A stretch of 64,000 bases of DNA from Verrucomicrobiia bacterium (GCA_035629335.1 DASPIB010000001.1:610473-674472), one strand, 5' to 3'; numbered from the stretch's first letter, positions 24,160 through 33,829 are shown. The notes: generated by a model not told the origin, from the letters alone. Translations and numbers: made by a program.

Positions 24160-25748
24160 TGAAACTGCTTGCTACCTTACTTCGGCTCAAATTCCTACTT
24201 ATTAAGCACGGCCCTAACGCCGAGCGCGGCTTTGGCCTGGTGACCGGCGGGGTGTTTGCGCTGCTGCTTGTTGGGCTCGCAACACCAATAATAAATGGAA
24301 CGATCAGCGCGGATTGGCTGCTCGTATGCTTAACCGCTTGGGGAGTTATGTGGTTACTGGCGCCACTTATCCAGCCAACGTATACCGCTCCACTCCTCCA
24401 GCACGAATGGTTTCGCTCACTTCCACACTCGCCATACGCCATCGTGGCGGCACTTGGAGTAACCGAGCTATTTGGCGTCGGGCCGCTTATAACCGTAGTT
24501 GCGTTTGCGAGCCTACTTATACCGGCCAGTGTGGCGAGTGGGCTAGTTATGACAATAAGCATTGCGGCTGTTATCGCACAAGTCATGTTCCTTATATGGT
24601 TAGGAAAAGCTACTGCAGCAGTTGTTCAGCGATTTATGCAGCTGCGCTTTGGGCGAGCGATTGCCGCGACGCAAATGTCGTTACTACTAGCGATTTCTTT
24701 TGCCGGCTGGATACCGATTGCGGCGCTGCTTTCTTCTCAAGTTAACACTGGTATTATGCAACTTTCTGCGGGTACTATCGCCGCTGACTTGCCCACCTGG
24801 CTCGAGAATATTTTACTGCAGCTACCGACCGGCTGGGGGTTTGCCGCCGTATGGCAAGCCCTCGGGGGCAACCCGGGAGCAGCCATGGCTTACATAGCAG
24901 CACTTGTTGGCCTCACAATTATGCTATGGAGAATTTGGTTTATGGTTACCGTACAATCATTGCGCCAGCCGCCCGCCCGACAGGTGAGTGGGCTTAGGTT
25001 GAATGCAAAAGCCCGAACATTCTCCGCATTCCTGCCAGATTCCCAGCTCCAGGCTACCCTCACCCGCGAGATTAAAACCTGGTTTCGCGATCCGGTTCGT
25101 TCTTTAGAACTACGGCACGCTTGGCTAACGCCGATTTTTATGGCGGTTATTGTTTGGTTATCTGGCTGGGACTGGGCACTGCCTTTTACAGGAGTAGCCT
25201 TTGCGGTTTTCGGCGCCATGGTGGCGGTAAATACTTACGCGCTTGACGGAACCGCCTTTTGGCAGCTACTTACTACACCAGGCGCGCTTAAAGCTGACCT
25301 TTACGGAAGATATCTCGCCTGGCTGGTGTTGTTTGGTGCGCCAGCAATTATTAGTACGCTGCTTCTCGGCGCCGTAAGCGGTTCGCCACTCACCACCACG
25401 GCGATTGGCGCAACGCTGGCAGCAATCGCTACGGGCTGCACAATAGCAACATTACTCGCGGTCGTCATGCCGGCCATCGGCACCGACGCACGCCAACGCG
25501 TAAGGCTCGGGCAACGCGCCGGCGATGCGACTGGCGGCCAGATGACGGTGTTTCCAGCAGTGCTACTAGGCGCAGCCTTACCGGTAATCATAGCGGTAGT
25601 TGCCGGATACGGAGCTGCTTCGCTAGCTCCGATTATCGCGGGTTTGTTGGTTGCAGTGGCCATTGCTATTGCGGTGTCGCGTCTCACAAATGCTCTTTTG
25701 CAGCGACGGCAATTACAGTTTTACACGCTCTTACTCGGTAAGGCATAG
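24159..25748 (+). CDS. ABC-2 type transporter permease
   Basis: About 529 residues with a dozen or so hydrophobic segments and no soluble domain, fitting a large ABC exporter permease that pairs with the ATPase at 23383. ATG 24159 is preferred to GTG 24150 because of the TAATG overlap with the upstream stop. A charged central loop (about 270-310, LTREIKTWFRDPVRSLELRHAW) separates two membrane halves; such 'DPVR' loops are seen in Actinobacteria-type ABC-2 permeases. Substrate unknown. Confidence 0.85.
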   Translation: MKLLATLLRLKFLLIKHGPNAERGFGLVTGGVFALLLVGLATPIINGTISADWLLVCLTAWGVMWLLAPLIQPTYTAPLLQHEWFRSLPHSPYAIVAALGVTELFGVGPLITVVAFASLLIPASVASGLVMTISIAAVIAQVMFLIWLGKATAAVVQRFMQLRFGRAIAATQMSLLLAISFAGWIPIAALLSSQVNTGIMQLSAGTIAADLPTWLENILLQLPTGWGFAAVWQALGGNPGAAMAYIAALVGLTIMLWRIWFMVTVQSLRQPPARQVSGLRLNAKARTFSAFLPDSQLQATLTREIKTWFRDPVRSLELRHAWLTPIFMAVIVWLSGWDWALPFTGVAFAVFGAMVAVNTYALDGTAFWQLLTTPGALKADLYGRYLAWLVLFGAPAIISTLLLGAVSGSPLTTTAIGATLAAIATGCTIATLLAVVMPAIGTDARQRVRLGQRAGDATGGQMTVFPAVLLGAALPVIIAVVAGYGAASLAPIIAGLLVAVAIAIAVSRLTNALLQRRQLQFYTLLLGKA

Positions 25749-25792
25749 GTTACCGTAGACTATGCAGCGATATAGTTTGTATCAGTAGAGTC

Positions 25793-26656
25793 CTAGCCCG
25801 GCAGCTCATTGACCTTCTTAATAAATGCTTTCATCAATGCCGAAGCTGGCGCAGCATGCGTTTCGAGCAAAAAGTGTCCGCCATCTAATATATGGGCCTC
25901 CATGCGCGGAAGATCTTCCATCCAGGAAACCGTCTCGGCAAGATCGAAGAAAACATCGTGTCGTCCCCAAACCATGAGCGCCGGTGGCTGAAATGACCGA
26001 AGGTACTCGGAAATTTGGGCAAACTTCTTAACGTAGTTCCCGTAGTCGGCTACAAGTGCTCGGTTGGCAGCCAATCTGCCTGGCAATGACATCACCCGCC
26101 AGTCTTCTTCCCAGACTGATGGCGAGATTTTGCGGGCAATATCGTCCGGCACGCCGCTCACATATTGATCACGCACACCTTCAAAGGTGAGGTGAGCGGT
26201 GGCAGTGGCTTCGGTTTTTTCGGTAGGGTTCTTCCAGAACTCCTGCGTCGCCTGCCACTGCGGCCCAAATCCGGTGCGATGTGCATTGGCGTTTTGTATA
26301 ATCAAGCCTTTCACCAGCTCAGGCTGATCCATGGCAAGGCGCAGCCCAACCGGCGCGCCAAAATCATGCAAGTAAATAAAGCGTTCGCGAACACCTAAGC
26401 GCTTAAGCAGCTCCGTTACAGACTGAGCTAAGTTATCGAACGAGGTTTCCTCCAGCACATCAGAATCGCCAAAACCAGGTAAATCTGGCGCAATCACATA
26501 AGCTTCTTCAGCTAGCACAGGCAAAATGTCACGAAAAGTATTAGCCGAACTGGGAAAGCCATGCAGCAGTAAAAGTGCCGGGCGGGTTTCATCGCCAGCA
26601 GTAACAAAAGCCAATTTGTTACCATTTTTTAGGATGATAGAATTTCTTTCTTGCAT
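25793..26656 (-). CDS. Alpha/beta hydrolase, haloalkane dehalogenase / epoxide hydrolase type
   Basis: 287 residues. The HGFPSSANTFRDI oxyanion motif, then nucleophile elbow LHDFGAPVG with Asp in place of Ser, acid in GRHDVFFDL and catalytic His in LDGGHFLLETH make a complete triad. An Asp nucleophile is characteristic of haloalkane dehalogenases and epoxide hydrolases, which form an ester with the substrate and then hydrolyse it. Which of the two cannot be told by eye. A TAAAAT box 6 nt before the ATG suggests another leaderless mRNA, although GAGG also lies there. Single gene, convergent with the ABC permease. Confidence 0.85.
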   Translation of the reverse strand: MQERNSIILKNGNKLAFVTAGDETRPALLLLHGFPSSANTFRDILPVLAEEAYVIAPDLPGFGDSDVLEETSFDNLAQSVTELLKRLGVRERFIYLHDFGAPVGLRLAMDQPELVKGLIIQNANAHRTGFGPQWQATQEFWKNPTEKTEATATAHLTFEGVRDQYVSGVPDDIARKISPSVWEEDWRVMSLPGRLAANRALVADYGNYVKKFAQISEYLRSFQPPALMVWGRHDVFFDLAETVSWMEDLPRMEAHILDGGHFLLETHAAPASALMKAFIKKVNELPG

Positions 26657-27314
26657 ACCTCTATTTTACCATTTGAGAGGAAGAGCGCTTTGTAGCGATC
26701 GTCTTATCGATAACCAATCATTCTATTAGCACAGATCTCGATCGTATCACCACTGGTTACGAATTCCCTTCGCTTCGAGCTCGAAAGCATGGAGCGACCG
26801 CTGTACCTGTACACTTTGATAAGCATCAAACACGAGTAGATGATAGCCTACCGGCAAAAAGCTGCTCGGTTGCCGCTAAACGACGAGCAACCCGACCGCC
26901 GAGCAAAGGCCGTCAGCAGCGTGAGCTTATGACTAATGCTGATGCATCGAGTTACCTGAGCCAGCTCGGCCTCGGTACTGGCGCGTCGGTCATAGTGAGT
27001 GTAAAATTATAGTCGGACGTCAGCTTCTGAAACAAACGAGCCTCGTCTTTTTCACATCCATACTGTGATTCCTGTTTTACCATTATTAATAGTCCTTTCG
27101 TTTCGGGTATCCGACCTGGTGGCATGTCTTTGACAATGGCAGAAAATTACCCGTTGTTTTTAAGATGTCGCTGAGATGTGAAATGAATATGAAATTTACC
27201 CAAGCTGCTTTTAAAAAAATTCACACCATTTTCACAATCAATCGCTACGCTTAGCACTCATTAATTTAAGTAGTGACACAATTGGAATAACACCGCGCCT
27301 GAAGCAGAAACAAA
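26657..27314. other. Long intergenic region with a start-less open frame
   Basis: About 660 nt between divergent genes. On the plus strand 26677-27012 is open for 111 codons without any ATG, GTG or TTG in its first 80 codons. The translation (…VPVHFDKHQTRVDD…, …TNADASSYLSQLGLGTGAS…) has protein-like composition but I recognise no family, so it may be a gene remnant or chance. The last 200 nt are AT-rich and hold the promoter of the carboxypeptidase; a TACGCT/TATGAA-rich stretch is seen but no clear -35/-10 pair. Confidence 0.35.
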
Positions 27315-28328
27315 ATGAGATCAAACCGAAATTATCACACTCGCACTTATAAACCCGTCAAAAAGCCGCGTCGCCGACTATTATTTGGCAGCTTAGTGAG
27401 CATTATTCCGGTTGTGTTTCTTGGCTATGGCATGATGACGTTAGGAAAAGACGTTGCCCAACCTCCACCGGCAGTAACAGTTCCGTCACCCGAAGTTTCA
27501 AAACCCAAAAAAATACAGCCTCTCTGGCCAGCAACGGGGCAGGCAGCGATTGGCAGTCTAGAGGATGGCCTGCTGGCGCGTTCATCACCGAACGAAATAG
27601 CGCGCCCGATAGCCAGCATGGCAAAAGTTATCACTGCTTTAGCGATCATGGAAAAGCAACCGCTCGAGCTCGGCCAATCTGGCCTACCCTATACACTCAC
27701 CGTCGAAGACGTAGTGAATTATCACCAGTATGTCGCCAAGAACGGCTCGGTAGTGCCAGTATATGAAGGCATGGTCCTCACTCAGTACCAAGCCATGCAG
27801 GCGATGCTGATTGTTTCGGGAAACAACATGGCCGACACTTTGGTCAAAAGGATATTTGGTTCGATGGAGGCATACACCTCGTACGCCCAAGACATGGTGC
27901 AGCGCATGGGACTCCACCAGATAGTTGTCGCCGACGCCAGTGGGTATAGCCCAGCCACAATAGGCACACCATCTGAAGTCGTTGCGCTCGGCATCGCAGC
28001 ACTCAAAAATCCGGTAATTGCCGAAATCGTAGCACAACCAGAAGCCTGGCTTCCGGACATTGGCCACATAAAGAACACTAATAAACTACTTGGCACCGAA
28101 GGCGTAATTGGTATCAAAACCGGCACCACTGATGAAGCCGGTAGTTGCTTGTTGTTTGCCGCACGTCACACCAATAAAGATGGGCAAAATATAACAATCG
28201 TGGGGGTTGTTATGGGTAACCCCAATCTTCGCAGCCTCTACACAGATAGTCGGCAGTTGCTTACGTCAGTAAAGCATGAGTTAGGCTCGGTCAAGACTTC
28301 TTCTAAAGAACAAGACAACGCACAATAA
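27315..28328 (+). CDS. Serine-type D-alanyl-D-alanine carboxypeptidase (PBP5/DacF type)
   Basis: 337 residues with a basic N-terminus, one membrane anchor (about 22-44) and a proline-rich linker, so the catalytic domain is extracellular. It carries all three penicillin-binding motifs: SMAK (101-104), SGN (168-170) and KTG (268-270). It removes the terminal D-Ala from peptidoglycan stem peptides and so limits cross-linking. The family's C-terminal membrane helix is absent; the N-terminal anchor replaces it. No ribosome binding site better than GAAGCAGAAA is seen. Confidence 0.9.
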   Translation: MRSNRNYHTRTYKPVKKPRRRLLFGSLVSIIPVVFLGYGMMTLGKDVAQPPPAVTVPSPEVSKPKKIQPLWPATGQAAIGSLEDGLLARSSPNEIARPIASMAKVITALAIMEKQPLELGQSGLPYTLTVEDVVNYHQYVAKNGSVVPVYEGMVLTQYQAMQAMLIVSGNNMADTLVKRIFGSMEAYTSYAQDMVQRMGLHQIVVADASGYSPATIGTPSEVVALGIAALKNPVIAEIVAQPEAWLPDIGHIKNTNKLLGTEGVIGIKTGTTDEAGSCLLFAARHTNKDGQNITIVGVVMGNPNLRSLYTDSRQLLTSVKHELGSVKTSSKEQDNAQ

Positions 28329-28493
28329 CTTTTAGTTAATCTTGGCCTTACTCTCTCCAGGCTTAAGATATGTGATGCTACTCTGACTCTTGCATTCGCA
28401 AAAGCTCATCCTGACACTATATAACCGAATCAGACTCGTGTTATACTACTAAGCAAGATTGGAAACTTACACTAAAGATTTACGGAGATACTA

Positions 28494-29069
28494 ATGGGTA
28501 AAATAACACTAAGCATGATGGTAACCCTCGACGGCTATGTTGCCGATCCTAACAACGAGCTCGACTGGGTGACCTGGGAAGAAGCAATGGACCACGACGC
28601 CACCAAGCTTATGGAGTCGGTAGATGCCATGCTGGTTGGCTACGGCGCCTACAAAGATATGGTCTCGTACTGGCCAGCCGCCCTTACCAAAGCCAACAGC
28701 GAGGGCGAGCGAGTTTTTGCCGAGCACATCAATGAAAAACCTAAAATCATCCTGTCGCAAACCGAAGAAGAGCTACTGTGGAAGAATGAAGAGCTAGTTG
28801 TTGTAACGGATCTCGTGAAACAAATCTCTGAGCTGCGCGAACAAAAGGGGAATTTAGTATTGTATGGCGGCGTAGGTATCGCGCAGGCATTCGTAGAAAA
28901 TGGCCTGATCGATGAATATCATCTGTTCGTGAGCCCCGTCGCGATCGGCAGCGGCAAACCGCTCTTCAACAACCTCAAGCAACCTCTGGCACTTCATAAA
29001 ACAGAAGCCAAGGTCTACGAATCTGGTGCACTGCTGCTGCGCTATCAGACAAAGAATCTTGAAGCATAA
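28494..29069 (+). CDS. Dihydrofolate reductase-fold protein 4
   Basis: 191 residues: MGKITLSMMVTLDGYVADP, AMLVGYGAYKDMVSYWP, KIILSQTEEE, NLVLYGGVGIAQAFVENGLIDEYHLFVSPVAIGSGKPLF are the RibD_C/DHFR-like family signatures. It is the fourth such protein here and belongs to the subgroup with 'LDGYVADPNNELDWV'. Probably an NADPH-dependent reductase of unknown substrate. ACGGAGATACTA before ATG is a good ribosome binding site; TATACT at about 28442 may be the -10 box. Confidence 0.85.
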   Translation: MGKITLSMMVTLDGYVADPNNELDWVTWEEAMDHDATKLMESVDAMLVGYGAYKDMVSYWPAALTKANSEGERVFAEHINEKPKIILSQTEEELLWKNEELVVVTDLVKQISELREQKGNLVLYGGVGIAQAFVENGLIDEYHLFVSPVAIGSGKPLFNNLKQPLALHKTEAKVYESGALLLRYQTKNLEA

Positions 29070-29212
29070 ATAATTTTCTGTTAAAACTGGTGAAGATGGA
29101 GGCGTAACAAGACACTTCCATTAGATACTTAATACCTTGCCTTTATCGCGTTGCTTAAAGAGCTTCTGTGTACTGTGTTCAATCAGTATTAGTATAAATT
29201 AAGTATTCATGT

Positions 29213-29218
29213 TATAAT
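29213..29218 (+). promoter_or_regulatory. Near-leaderless -10 box TATAAT
   Basis: TATAAT followed by 8 nt and the ATG at 29227, predicting a leader of 0-2 nt. Confidence 0.5.
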
Positions 29219-29226
29219 ATGCAAAT

Positions 29227-30948
29227 ATGAATACTCCCGAATATCTTCATCGTGCCCCACGTGACCCTGAGGCGGCAATAGCTACTCTAGAGACCCGCCA
29301 GTTGGTTGAACTAGATGACAGATTTACTAATTCTGAAGCCAATGTGGCTCGAATTGATAACCCCTGGCTGCAAGTTATCGCTGCAGAACGTTCACAACGC
29401 GCCCGAAGTCTTAAGGCCATACAAGAATATCGCCCACCGACAGTTGAAGGCCCAGATTATGATATCGAAAGAGGCCCGTCGGGTTATTTAGAACAGGCGA
29501 GAAGAGTTAATCTTGCAGCTGCATTAAATCCAGATCAGATGAGTAAACTGCCGGACAAAGCCTTACTAGGGAACTTGGTGCAATCATACATTTTACCGGA
29601 ACTGCGTCGAGCCTCGGGCGACAACATCGACCTCACCTCTGATGAAATGCTTGACTTCCTCACCGCTAACCTGCAAGGAATCGTCTTGATGCCACACAGC
29701 GCCGCAGCGACATCGTATGAAAACGCCAAATACGAAGTTATCCGCTCACACATACCCGATGCATCACCCGCGCAGCCTCATAAACTAAAATATCAGGTAC
29801 ATAAGTTAGGCTTCAAAAAAGAAAATATTGAAAACCTACGCATTGCGGTTGAAGACGTACCGTTTCGATCGGCCGCACCTGATTTTTATCAAATACCTCG
29901 CACGCATCAAAATAATATCCTTCTAGCTATTACCGACGAATGGGTAAAAATGTGCACCTATATTGATACTATCGACCCTACGCTTTTACCTCAATATGCA
30001 CATCCGCCACAAATGCCTCTGGCTTACCGCTCTTTCCTTGAACTTCATCAGGCGGTAGCGCGCAATTCACTGGTACCTCGAGAAGAAATTTGTAGGATCT
30101 TTTTGCAGCGACCCCAAGAGTTTGAAGAAGAATTGCGACGCAAAAGTGAGATTACCGCGCGAAATCTAAACACTGCAAAGAGTTTAGCGCGCGCAGCGGT
30201 TAACAATCAGTTTGTTCAAAATTTAGCAGTTACTCCACCACTCTCAAGGCCCGAAGCCAATCGCACCGAAAACAATACCACTACCACTCCTGAAACACCA
30301 GAAGAAAATAGTAATCTTATAGAAATTCAAGCCCTCCTTAACGACCCCGATGTCAATTCAGCCGTGCTTGAGGCAGGCCTTGGCGAATCGGTTTTGGTGA
30401 CCAAACCCGACAACCTCATCCCGGCCAGGCAATTCGATAAGCTTATCGACAAACATATCGAACTCATTGGTCGCGCCTTGTGGGAAAATATGGATGAAAA
30501 AGATAATGGCGGCCTCCGCTTAACTGGTTGGGACACTGTAGAGGCTGGTGCGCTGCTGCGCGGTAAATTCTATGGCAATCTACGCAACCTAAAGATTACT
30601 CAAGCCCCAGTGACCGATGAACGCCTACTTAACAATCTTAGATTGCAGATAGCTGGCCTGCCTCCAACCGGTGAAGCGCTGCAGCTATTGCTTGAAGCCG
30701 AGCTGAAACCAACCGGCAAGAAATCAGAGCCAGTACTGCTTTCGCTGGTGATCCTTATCCGTAAAGCTCAAGCTGGACAAAGAAACCACGACACACTCGG
30801 CAAGATTAAAACCGGCTTGCGAACAACGGGTCCGGAAGTCGCGCGCAAGCTTAACGATAAAGCCATGGCTGTTGGTCGGGCTAATGAATTCATTAACCGC
30901 AGCAAACCACTGAGCGCAGGGCTTCCAGGCTTGGGCCGTAGTCGCTAA
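29227..30948 (+). CDS. Large hypothetical soluble protein
   Basis: 573 residues, no signal peptide or membrane segment, mostly helical and charged. A low-complexity linker rich in Asn, Thr, Glu and Pro (about 338-362) separates an N-terminal part (1-335) from a C-terminal part (365-573). I recognise no motif. Its architecture (two helical parts and an acidic linker, cytoplasmic) is common for lineage-specific Patescibacteria proteins. The start is supported by a TATAAT box 8 nt upstream and no ribosome binding site. It is a single-gene unit. Confidence 0.65.
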   Translation: MNTPEYLHRAPRDPEAAIATLETRQLVELDDRFTNSEANVARIDNPWLQVIAAERSQRARSLKAIQEYRPPTVEGPDYDIERGPSGYLEQARRVNLAAALNPDQMSKLPDKALLGNLVQSYILPELRRASGDNIDLTSDEMLDFLTANLQGIVLMPHSAAATSYENAKYEVIRSHIPDASPAQPHKLKYQVHKLGFKKENIENLRIAVEDVPFRSAAPDFYQIPRTHQNNILLAITDEWVKMCTYIDTIDPTLLPQYAHPPQMPLAYRSFLELHQAVARNSLVPREEICRIFLQRPQEFEEELRRKSEITARNLNTAKSLARAAVNNQFVQNLAVTPPLSRPEANRTENNTTTTPETPEENSNLIEIQALLNDPDVNSAVLEAGLGESVLVTKPDNLIPARQFDKLIDKHIELIGRALWENMDEKDNGGLRLTGWDTVEAGALLRGKFYGNLRNLKITQAPVTDERLLNNLRLQIAGLPPTGEALQLLLEAELKPTGKKSEPVLLSLVILIRKAQAGQRNHDTLGKIKTGLRTTGPEVARKLNDKAMAVGRANEFINRSKPLSAGLPGLGRSR

Positions 30949-31099
30949 TGACAGGCAGCAATTGATTCACCTCACTACAAACTTCACGACAAAACGAGCG
31001 TACTTGCTTCATATTACGAATGAACGCCTTGTGCCCAGCCAGAGTCGCCTCAATGCCATAATTCGAGTGGCCTGATGGCTAAACTAGATAGCACTACAA

Positions 31100-31127
31100 T
31101 TCGCTTATCTCGATCGACATAAGCGAA
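31100..31127. repeat. Inverted repeat TTCGCTTAT/ATAAGCGAA
   Basis: A perfect 9-bp stem over a 10-nt loop in the 220-nt gap after the orphan protein and near the convergent beta-lactamase-like gene. There is no T-run; it may be a weak bidirectional terminator. Confidence 0.45.
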
Positions 31128-31171
31128 CGCATCGTCAATCCACTCGGCAATTCTTTTGCTCGTCAGTATGA

Positions 31172-32251
31172 TTAGTTACTCAAATATTTTTTAGCCAACT
31201 GCTCAATCACGATAAATGTCTGCACACTTTTTCGCATCAGTTCGGTTGAACCGAAATTCATTATAATATGCAGGTCATGCTCCTGGTCGTAATACATATG
31301 CGTTCCAACCACTCCAGTGTGGCCTTTTGGCCGCGGAAGACCGCGCAACAAAAAGAAGAAACCTTCGAACCGCATCTCGGTCATGCCGAGGCCATAATAC
31401 ATACCAGCGCGAAATTTGCTTTTAGCGTCCGCCATCTGCTGGATGTAGTTTTTGCTGACTAATTTTTCTTGCCAAAATGCTTGCTGAAACTTTACTAAAT
31501 CGCGCACGGTAGAGACGATACCGCCACCTGCCCAGTCGCCGGTTAAAATGTTAGTACCAGTGACATTCATGCCGTTAATATACATGGGCGCGATGTCGCG
31601 GACCGGATTAGAAGGCTGTCCGTAGAATAATAAGTAGCTGTCATCCATTTTGAGTGGCTTAAAGATAAATTCTTCCAGCACCACATCAAGCGTTTTTTGC
31701 GTTATTTTTTCAATAATGAGGCCCAGCAGGAGATACCCCGTGTCAGAGTAATTAAAGGTGGTTCCGGGCGCGCCAACTGCCGATTGGTTTTGGCGGGTGA
31801 AATCGATTAGCGACGTTGGTGTCCACTTTTTATCAGGATTATTCATTATAATCTCTTGGAACGAAGGGCCAGTTTTGGCACTATTTTCAAAATAGTCAGC
31901 GGCACCAGAAGTATGGCCAAGAAGCTGCCGGATGGTAACTTGGTCCTGATAATTAACCCCTTCAAACACGAATAGGCCGCTTAGTACATCTTTTGTGAGA
32001 TATTTATTGATCGTGTCGTCGATGCTAAGCAGTTTTTTGTCCTGCAGCATACCAATGACAGTTGCGGTAAACATTTTGCCGATACTTGCAATATGGTAAG
32101 GTCGATCGTCGCCGACATTCGAATAATTACTATCCAGAGCGTTTTTTGGAGAATAGAGTAGCACCTGAAGTGGCGCGCCTTCGGGCAGCTTACTTGCTAT
32201 TTTATCTAATCGTTTGTGTATTGCCGCGGTAAACTGTGAGTTTTTATCCAT
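31172..32251 (-). CDS. Serine beta-lactamase-like hydrolase (class C / esterase fold)
   Basis: 359 residues. The active-site SIGK (56-59) is the S-x-x-K motif, YSD (168-170) replaces the Y-x-N of class C beta-lactamases, and HTG (in GHTGVVGTH near residue 315) replaces K-T-G. This combination is usual in the beta-lactamase-related esterase/peptidase family and does not by itself predict resistance to beta-lactams. No signal peptide is visible, so it is probably cytoplasmic. A TACTAT box 6 nt before the ATG (32258-32263) predicts a leaderless mRNA. Confidence 0.82.
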   Translation of the reverse strand: MDKNSQFTAAIHKRLDKIASKLPEGAPLQVLLYSPKNALDSNYSNVGDDRPYHIASIGKMFTATVIGMLQDKKLLSIDDTINKYLTKDVLSGLFVFEGVNYQDQVTIRQLLGHTSGAADYFENSAKTGPSFQEIIMNNPDKKWTPTSLIDFTRQNQSAVGAPGTTFNYSDTGYLLLGLIIEKITQKTLDVVLEEFIFKPLKMDDSYLLFYGQPSNPVRDIAPMYINGMNVTGTNILTGDWAGGGIVSTVRDLVKFQQAFWQEKLVSKNYIQQMADAKSKFRAGMYYGLGMTEMRFEGFFFLLRGLPRPKGHTGVVGTHMYYDQEHDLHIIMNFGSTELMRKSVQTFIVIEQLAKKYLSN

Positions 32252-32257
32252 ATGCTA

Positions 32258-32263
32258 ATAGTA
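32258..32263 (-). promoter_or_regulatory. Leaderless-type -10 box TACTAT (extended, TGG)
   Basis: TACTAT on the minus strand, preceded by TGG and followed by 6 nt before the ATG at 32251. Confidence 0.4.
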
Positions 32264-32317
32264 CCAGATAAAGCTCCTCTAAGACCAGGGTATAGTCTTT
32301 TGAAAGAAAGATATTTA

Positions 32318-32818
32318 TCAAATACGGCAGTGCTCATCAATAACATACTCAAAAATATCATCAAGATCCTGGTGGTTGTTGTGATAATCAGCCAGTTGCG
32401 CGAGCGGTATGAGTGTTCGCTCGGTGGTTTCAAAATCAGGGGTAAAAGGCAGCATGGCATCAATATCGGCGATATACAAAAGTTGGTAGGCGAGTGGCGG
32501 ATATTTTTGATTCAGTGGTGAGTCAAACTTTTTCTTCGCTACCCACTGCCCAATCAGTTTTAGGCTACGAAGTGCAACAGCGGCCTCTTCAAGCGCTTCG
32601 CGGCGAACGCAGGCCTCTGCCGTTTCGTCACCTTCGCGATGCCCGCCTGGTAATCCCCAGCCACGCTGGGATTTAGCAATGATAACTTCTTGATTCTGGT
32701 TTAGGGCAAAAACAAAAGCAGCACTTATAAGCTCTTGCGGCGGGGAAGTAGCGACAACTTCGAACCTGACGGCGGTTGATTGATCGGCCCCCCAGTAGGT
32801 GGTTTTAAATTCTCGCAT
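32318..32818 (-). CDS. Nudix hydrolase
   Basis: 166 residues with a full Nudix box: G-H-REGDETAEACV-RREALEEAAV fits G-x5-E-x7-R-E-U-x-E-E-x-G-U apart from the usual last glycine. Nudix enzymes hydrolyse nucleoside diphosphates linked to another group. The substrate is not predictable. The N-terminal stretch 'TTYWGADQSTAVRFEVVAT' resembles housekeeping-cleaning Nudix proteins. GGAGAGGATGAGTA precedes the ATG. Confidence 0.85.
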   Translation of the reverse strand: MREFKTTYWGADQSTAVRFEVVATSPPQELISAAFVFALNQNQEVIIAKSQRGWGLPGGHREGDETAEACVRREALEEAAVALRSLKLIGQWVAKKKFDSPLNQKYPPLAYQLLYIADIDAMLPFTPDFETTERTLIPLAQLADYHNNHQDLDDIFEYVIDEHCRI

Positions 32819-32907
32819 TACTCATCCTCTCCGCCACTAGCTGATTATTGGTAACAGTAAATACTATACCCTTCAGTGTATCTTCTTGCCGTCTTTTACC
32901 AAAATCA

Positions 32908-32935
32908 TCGCCCCGCAGGTATTATAGCGGGGCGA
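32908..32935 (-). terminator. Rho-independent terminator after the ArsR gene
   Basis: TCGCCCCGC pairs with GCGGGGCGA over a 10-nt loop, followed on the minus strand by ATGATTTT. Confidence 0.72.
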
Positions 32936-32961
32936 CACAACTCCTAGTGCCAGAAACTGGT

Positions 32962-33306
32962 TCAAGACTTCTGGCGAGAAGGTAGGCTGGATTCTGGCTC
33001 GTCATCGACAAGGCGGCGAAGTGCTTCGAGTCGTTCGTCCCAACGACGTTCCAGTTCGGCTATAAAAGCCTTGGCTTGGTCGAGCGTGGCCGGTTCCAGT
33101 TGAATATCCACGTCTCGGCCCCGAGGCTTCAAACTAATGATCTTGGCATCAGCAAGAATCTGAAGATGCTTCCGGGCACCTTGGCGGCTAATCGGCAAGT
33201 CCTGCGAAATAGTGGTGATGGTATGGCGCACCCCAGATGCCAGACGCTGCACCATTTCCAGGCGCGTTGGGTCACCCAGGGCGCGAAATAGCTCTGCCGG
33301 AGCCAC
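32962..33306 (-). CDS. ArsR-family transcriptional regulator
   Basis: 114 residues: 'LFRALGDPTRLEMVQRLASGVRHTITTISQDLPISRQGARKHLQILADAKIISLKPRGRDV' is a complete ArsR-type winged helix (HTH_5). No metal-binding cysteines are seen. Start is GTG at 33306, overlapping the stop of the SRPBCC gene (TAGTG). ArsR plus SRPBCC/AHSA1 pairs are very common, and the regulator usually represses its own operon. A candidate operator lies at 33830-33845. Confidence 0.88.
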   Translation of the reverse strand: MAPAELFRALGDPTRLEMVQRLASGVRHTITTISQDLPISRQGARKHLQILADAKIISLKPRGRDVDIQLEPATLDQAKAFIAELERRWDERLEALRRLVDDEPESSLPSRQKS

Positions 33307-33740
33307 TATTCTTCGCTGATTACTTTCTCGAGCCGGCTCATCATATGATCCCAGCCGTTAGAGTTATCGCTGAAGCTGGCTTTGGCTATGTCGGCCGGGA
33401 GCGCCGCAAAGCCTGATTCTTTGAGTGTTACTTTGGTGCCGTTTTCTTGCTCTTCAATAAAGAATTCCACCAATGTGTTTGGTGCCTGTAAAATATCCTC
33501 CACCATGCCGCCACCTCCGGGCACCCAGCGGTAGGCAAAATAATCGTGCGGTTTCGCAGCTTCAATATAAAGTTGCGTTTTATATTCGCCAAAGTGAAAA
33601 GTTGGCTTTTGACCTACTTCGAGGGTTCCTTCTACTTTATCGGGAAACCAAGCCGTGATCTGTTCAGGATCAGTTATAGCACTATACACCCGTTCTTTTG
33701 GTGCTTTAAGGGTGATTTCTCGAGTAATAACATCTTGCAT
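33306..33740 (-). CDS. SRPBCC/AHSA1-type ligand-binding protein
   Basis: 144 residues from ATG 33740, which follows AAGGAGTCATCG; an upstream ATG at 33833 lacks support. 'REITLKAPKERVYSAITDPEQITAWFPD' is the standard start of the AHSA1-like SRPBCC domain; 'VEFFIEEQENGTKVTLKESGF' and 'GWDHMMSRLEKVI' complete the barrel and long C-terminal helix. It likely binds a hydrophobic small molecule. It is translationally coupled to the ArsR gene and divergent from an MFS pump, which suggests sensing or handling of a pump substrate. Confidence 0.85.
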   Translation of the reverse strand: MQDVITREITLKAPKERVYSAITDPEQITAWFPDKVEGTLEVGQKPTFHFGEYKTQLYIEAAKPHDYFAYRWVPGGGGMVEDILQAPNTLVEFFIEEQENGTKVTLKESGFAALPADIAKASFSDNSNGWDHMMSRLEKVISEE

Positions 33741-33829
33741 CGATGACTCCTTGTTTTCTTTCCGTAGTATTCTACTTGCTTCTTTAGTATAAGCAATTAT
33801 CGCTAGTATATGGTATTTCTTTAAAAAAA

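Noticed and set aside
23383..25748. ABC exporter as a bacteriocin or lantibiotic system
   Set aside because: No peptide, modification or immunity gene is adjacent.
31172..32251. Calling this gene a true class C beta-lactamase
   Set aside because: Y-S-D replaces Y-x-N and HTG replaces KTG, and no export signal is seen, so only the broader family is safe.
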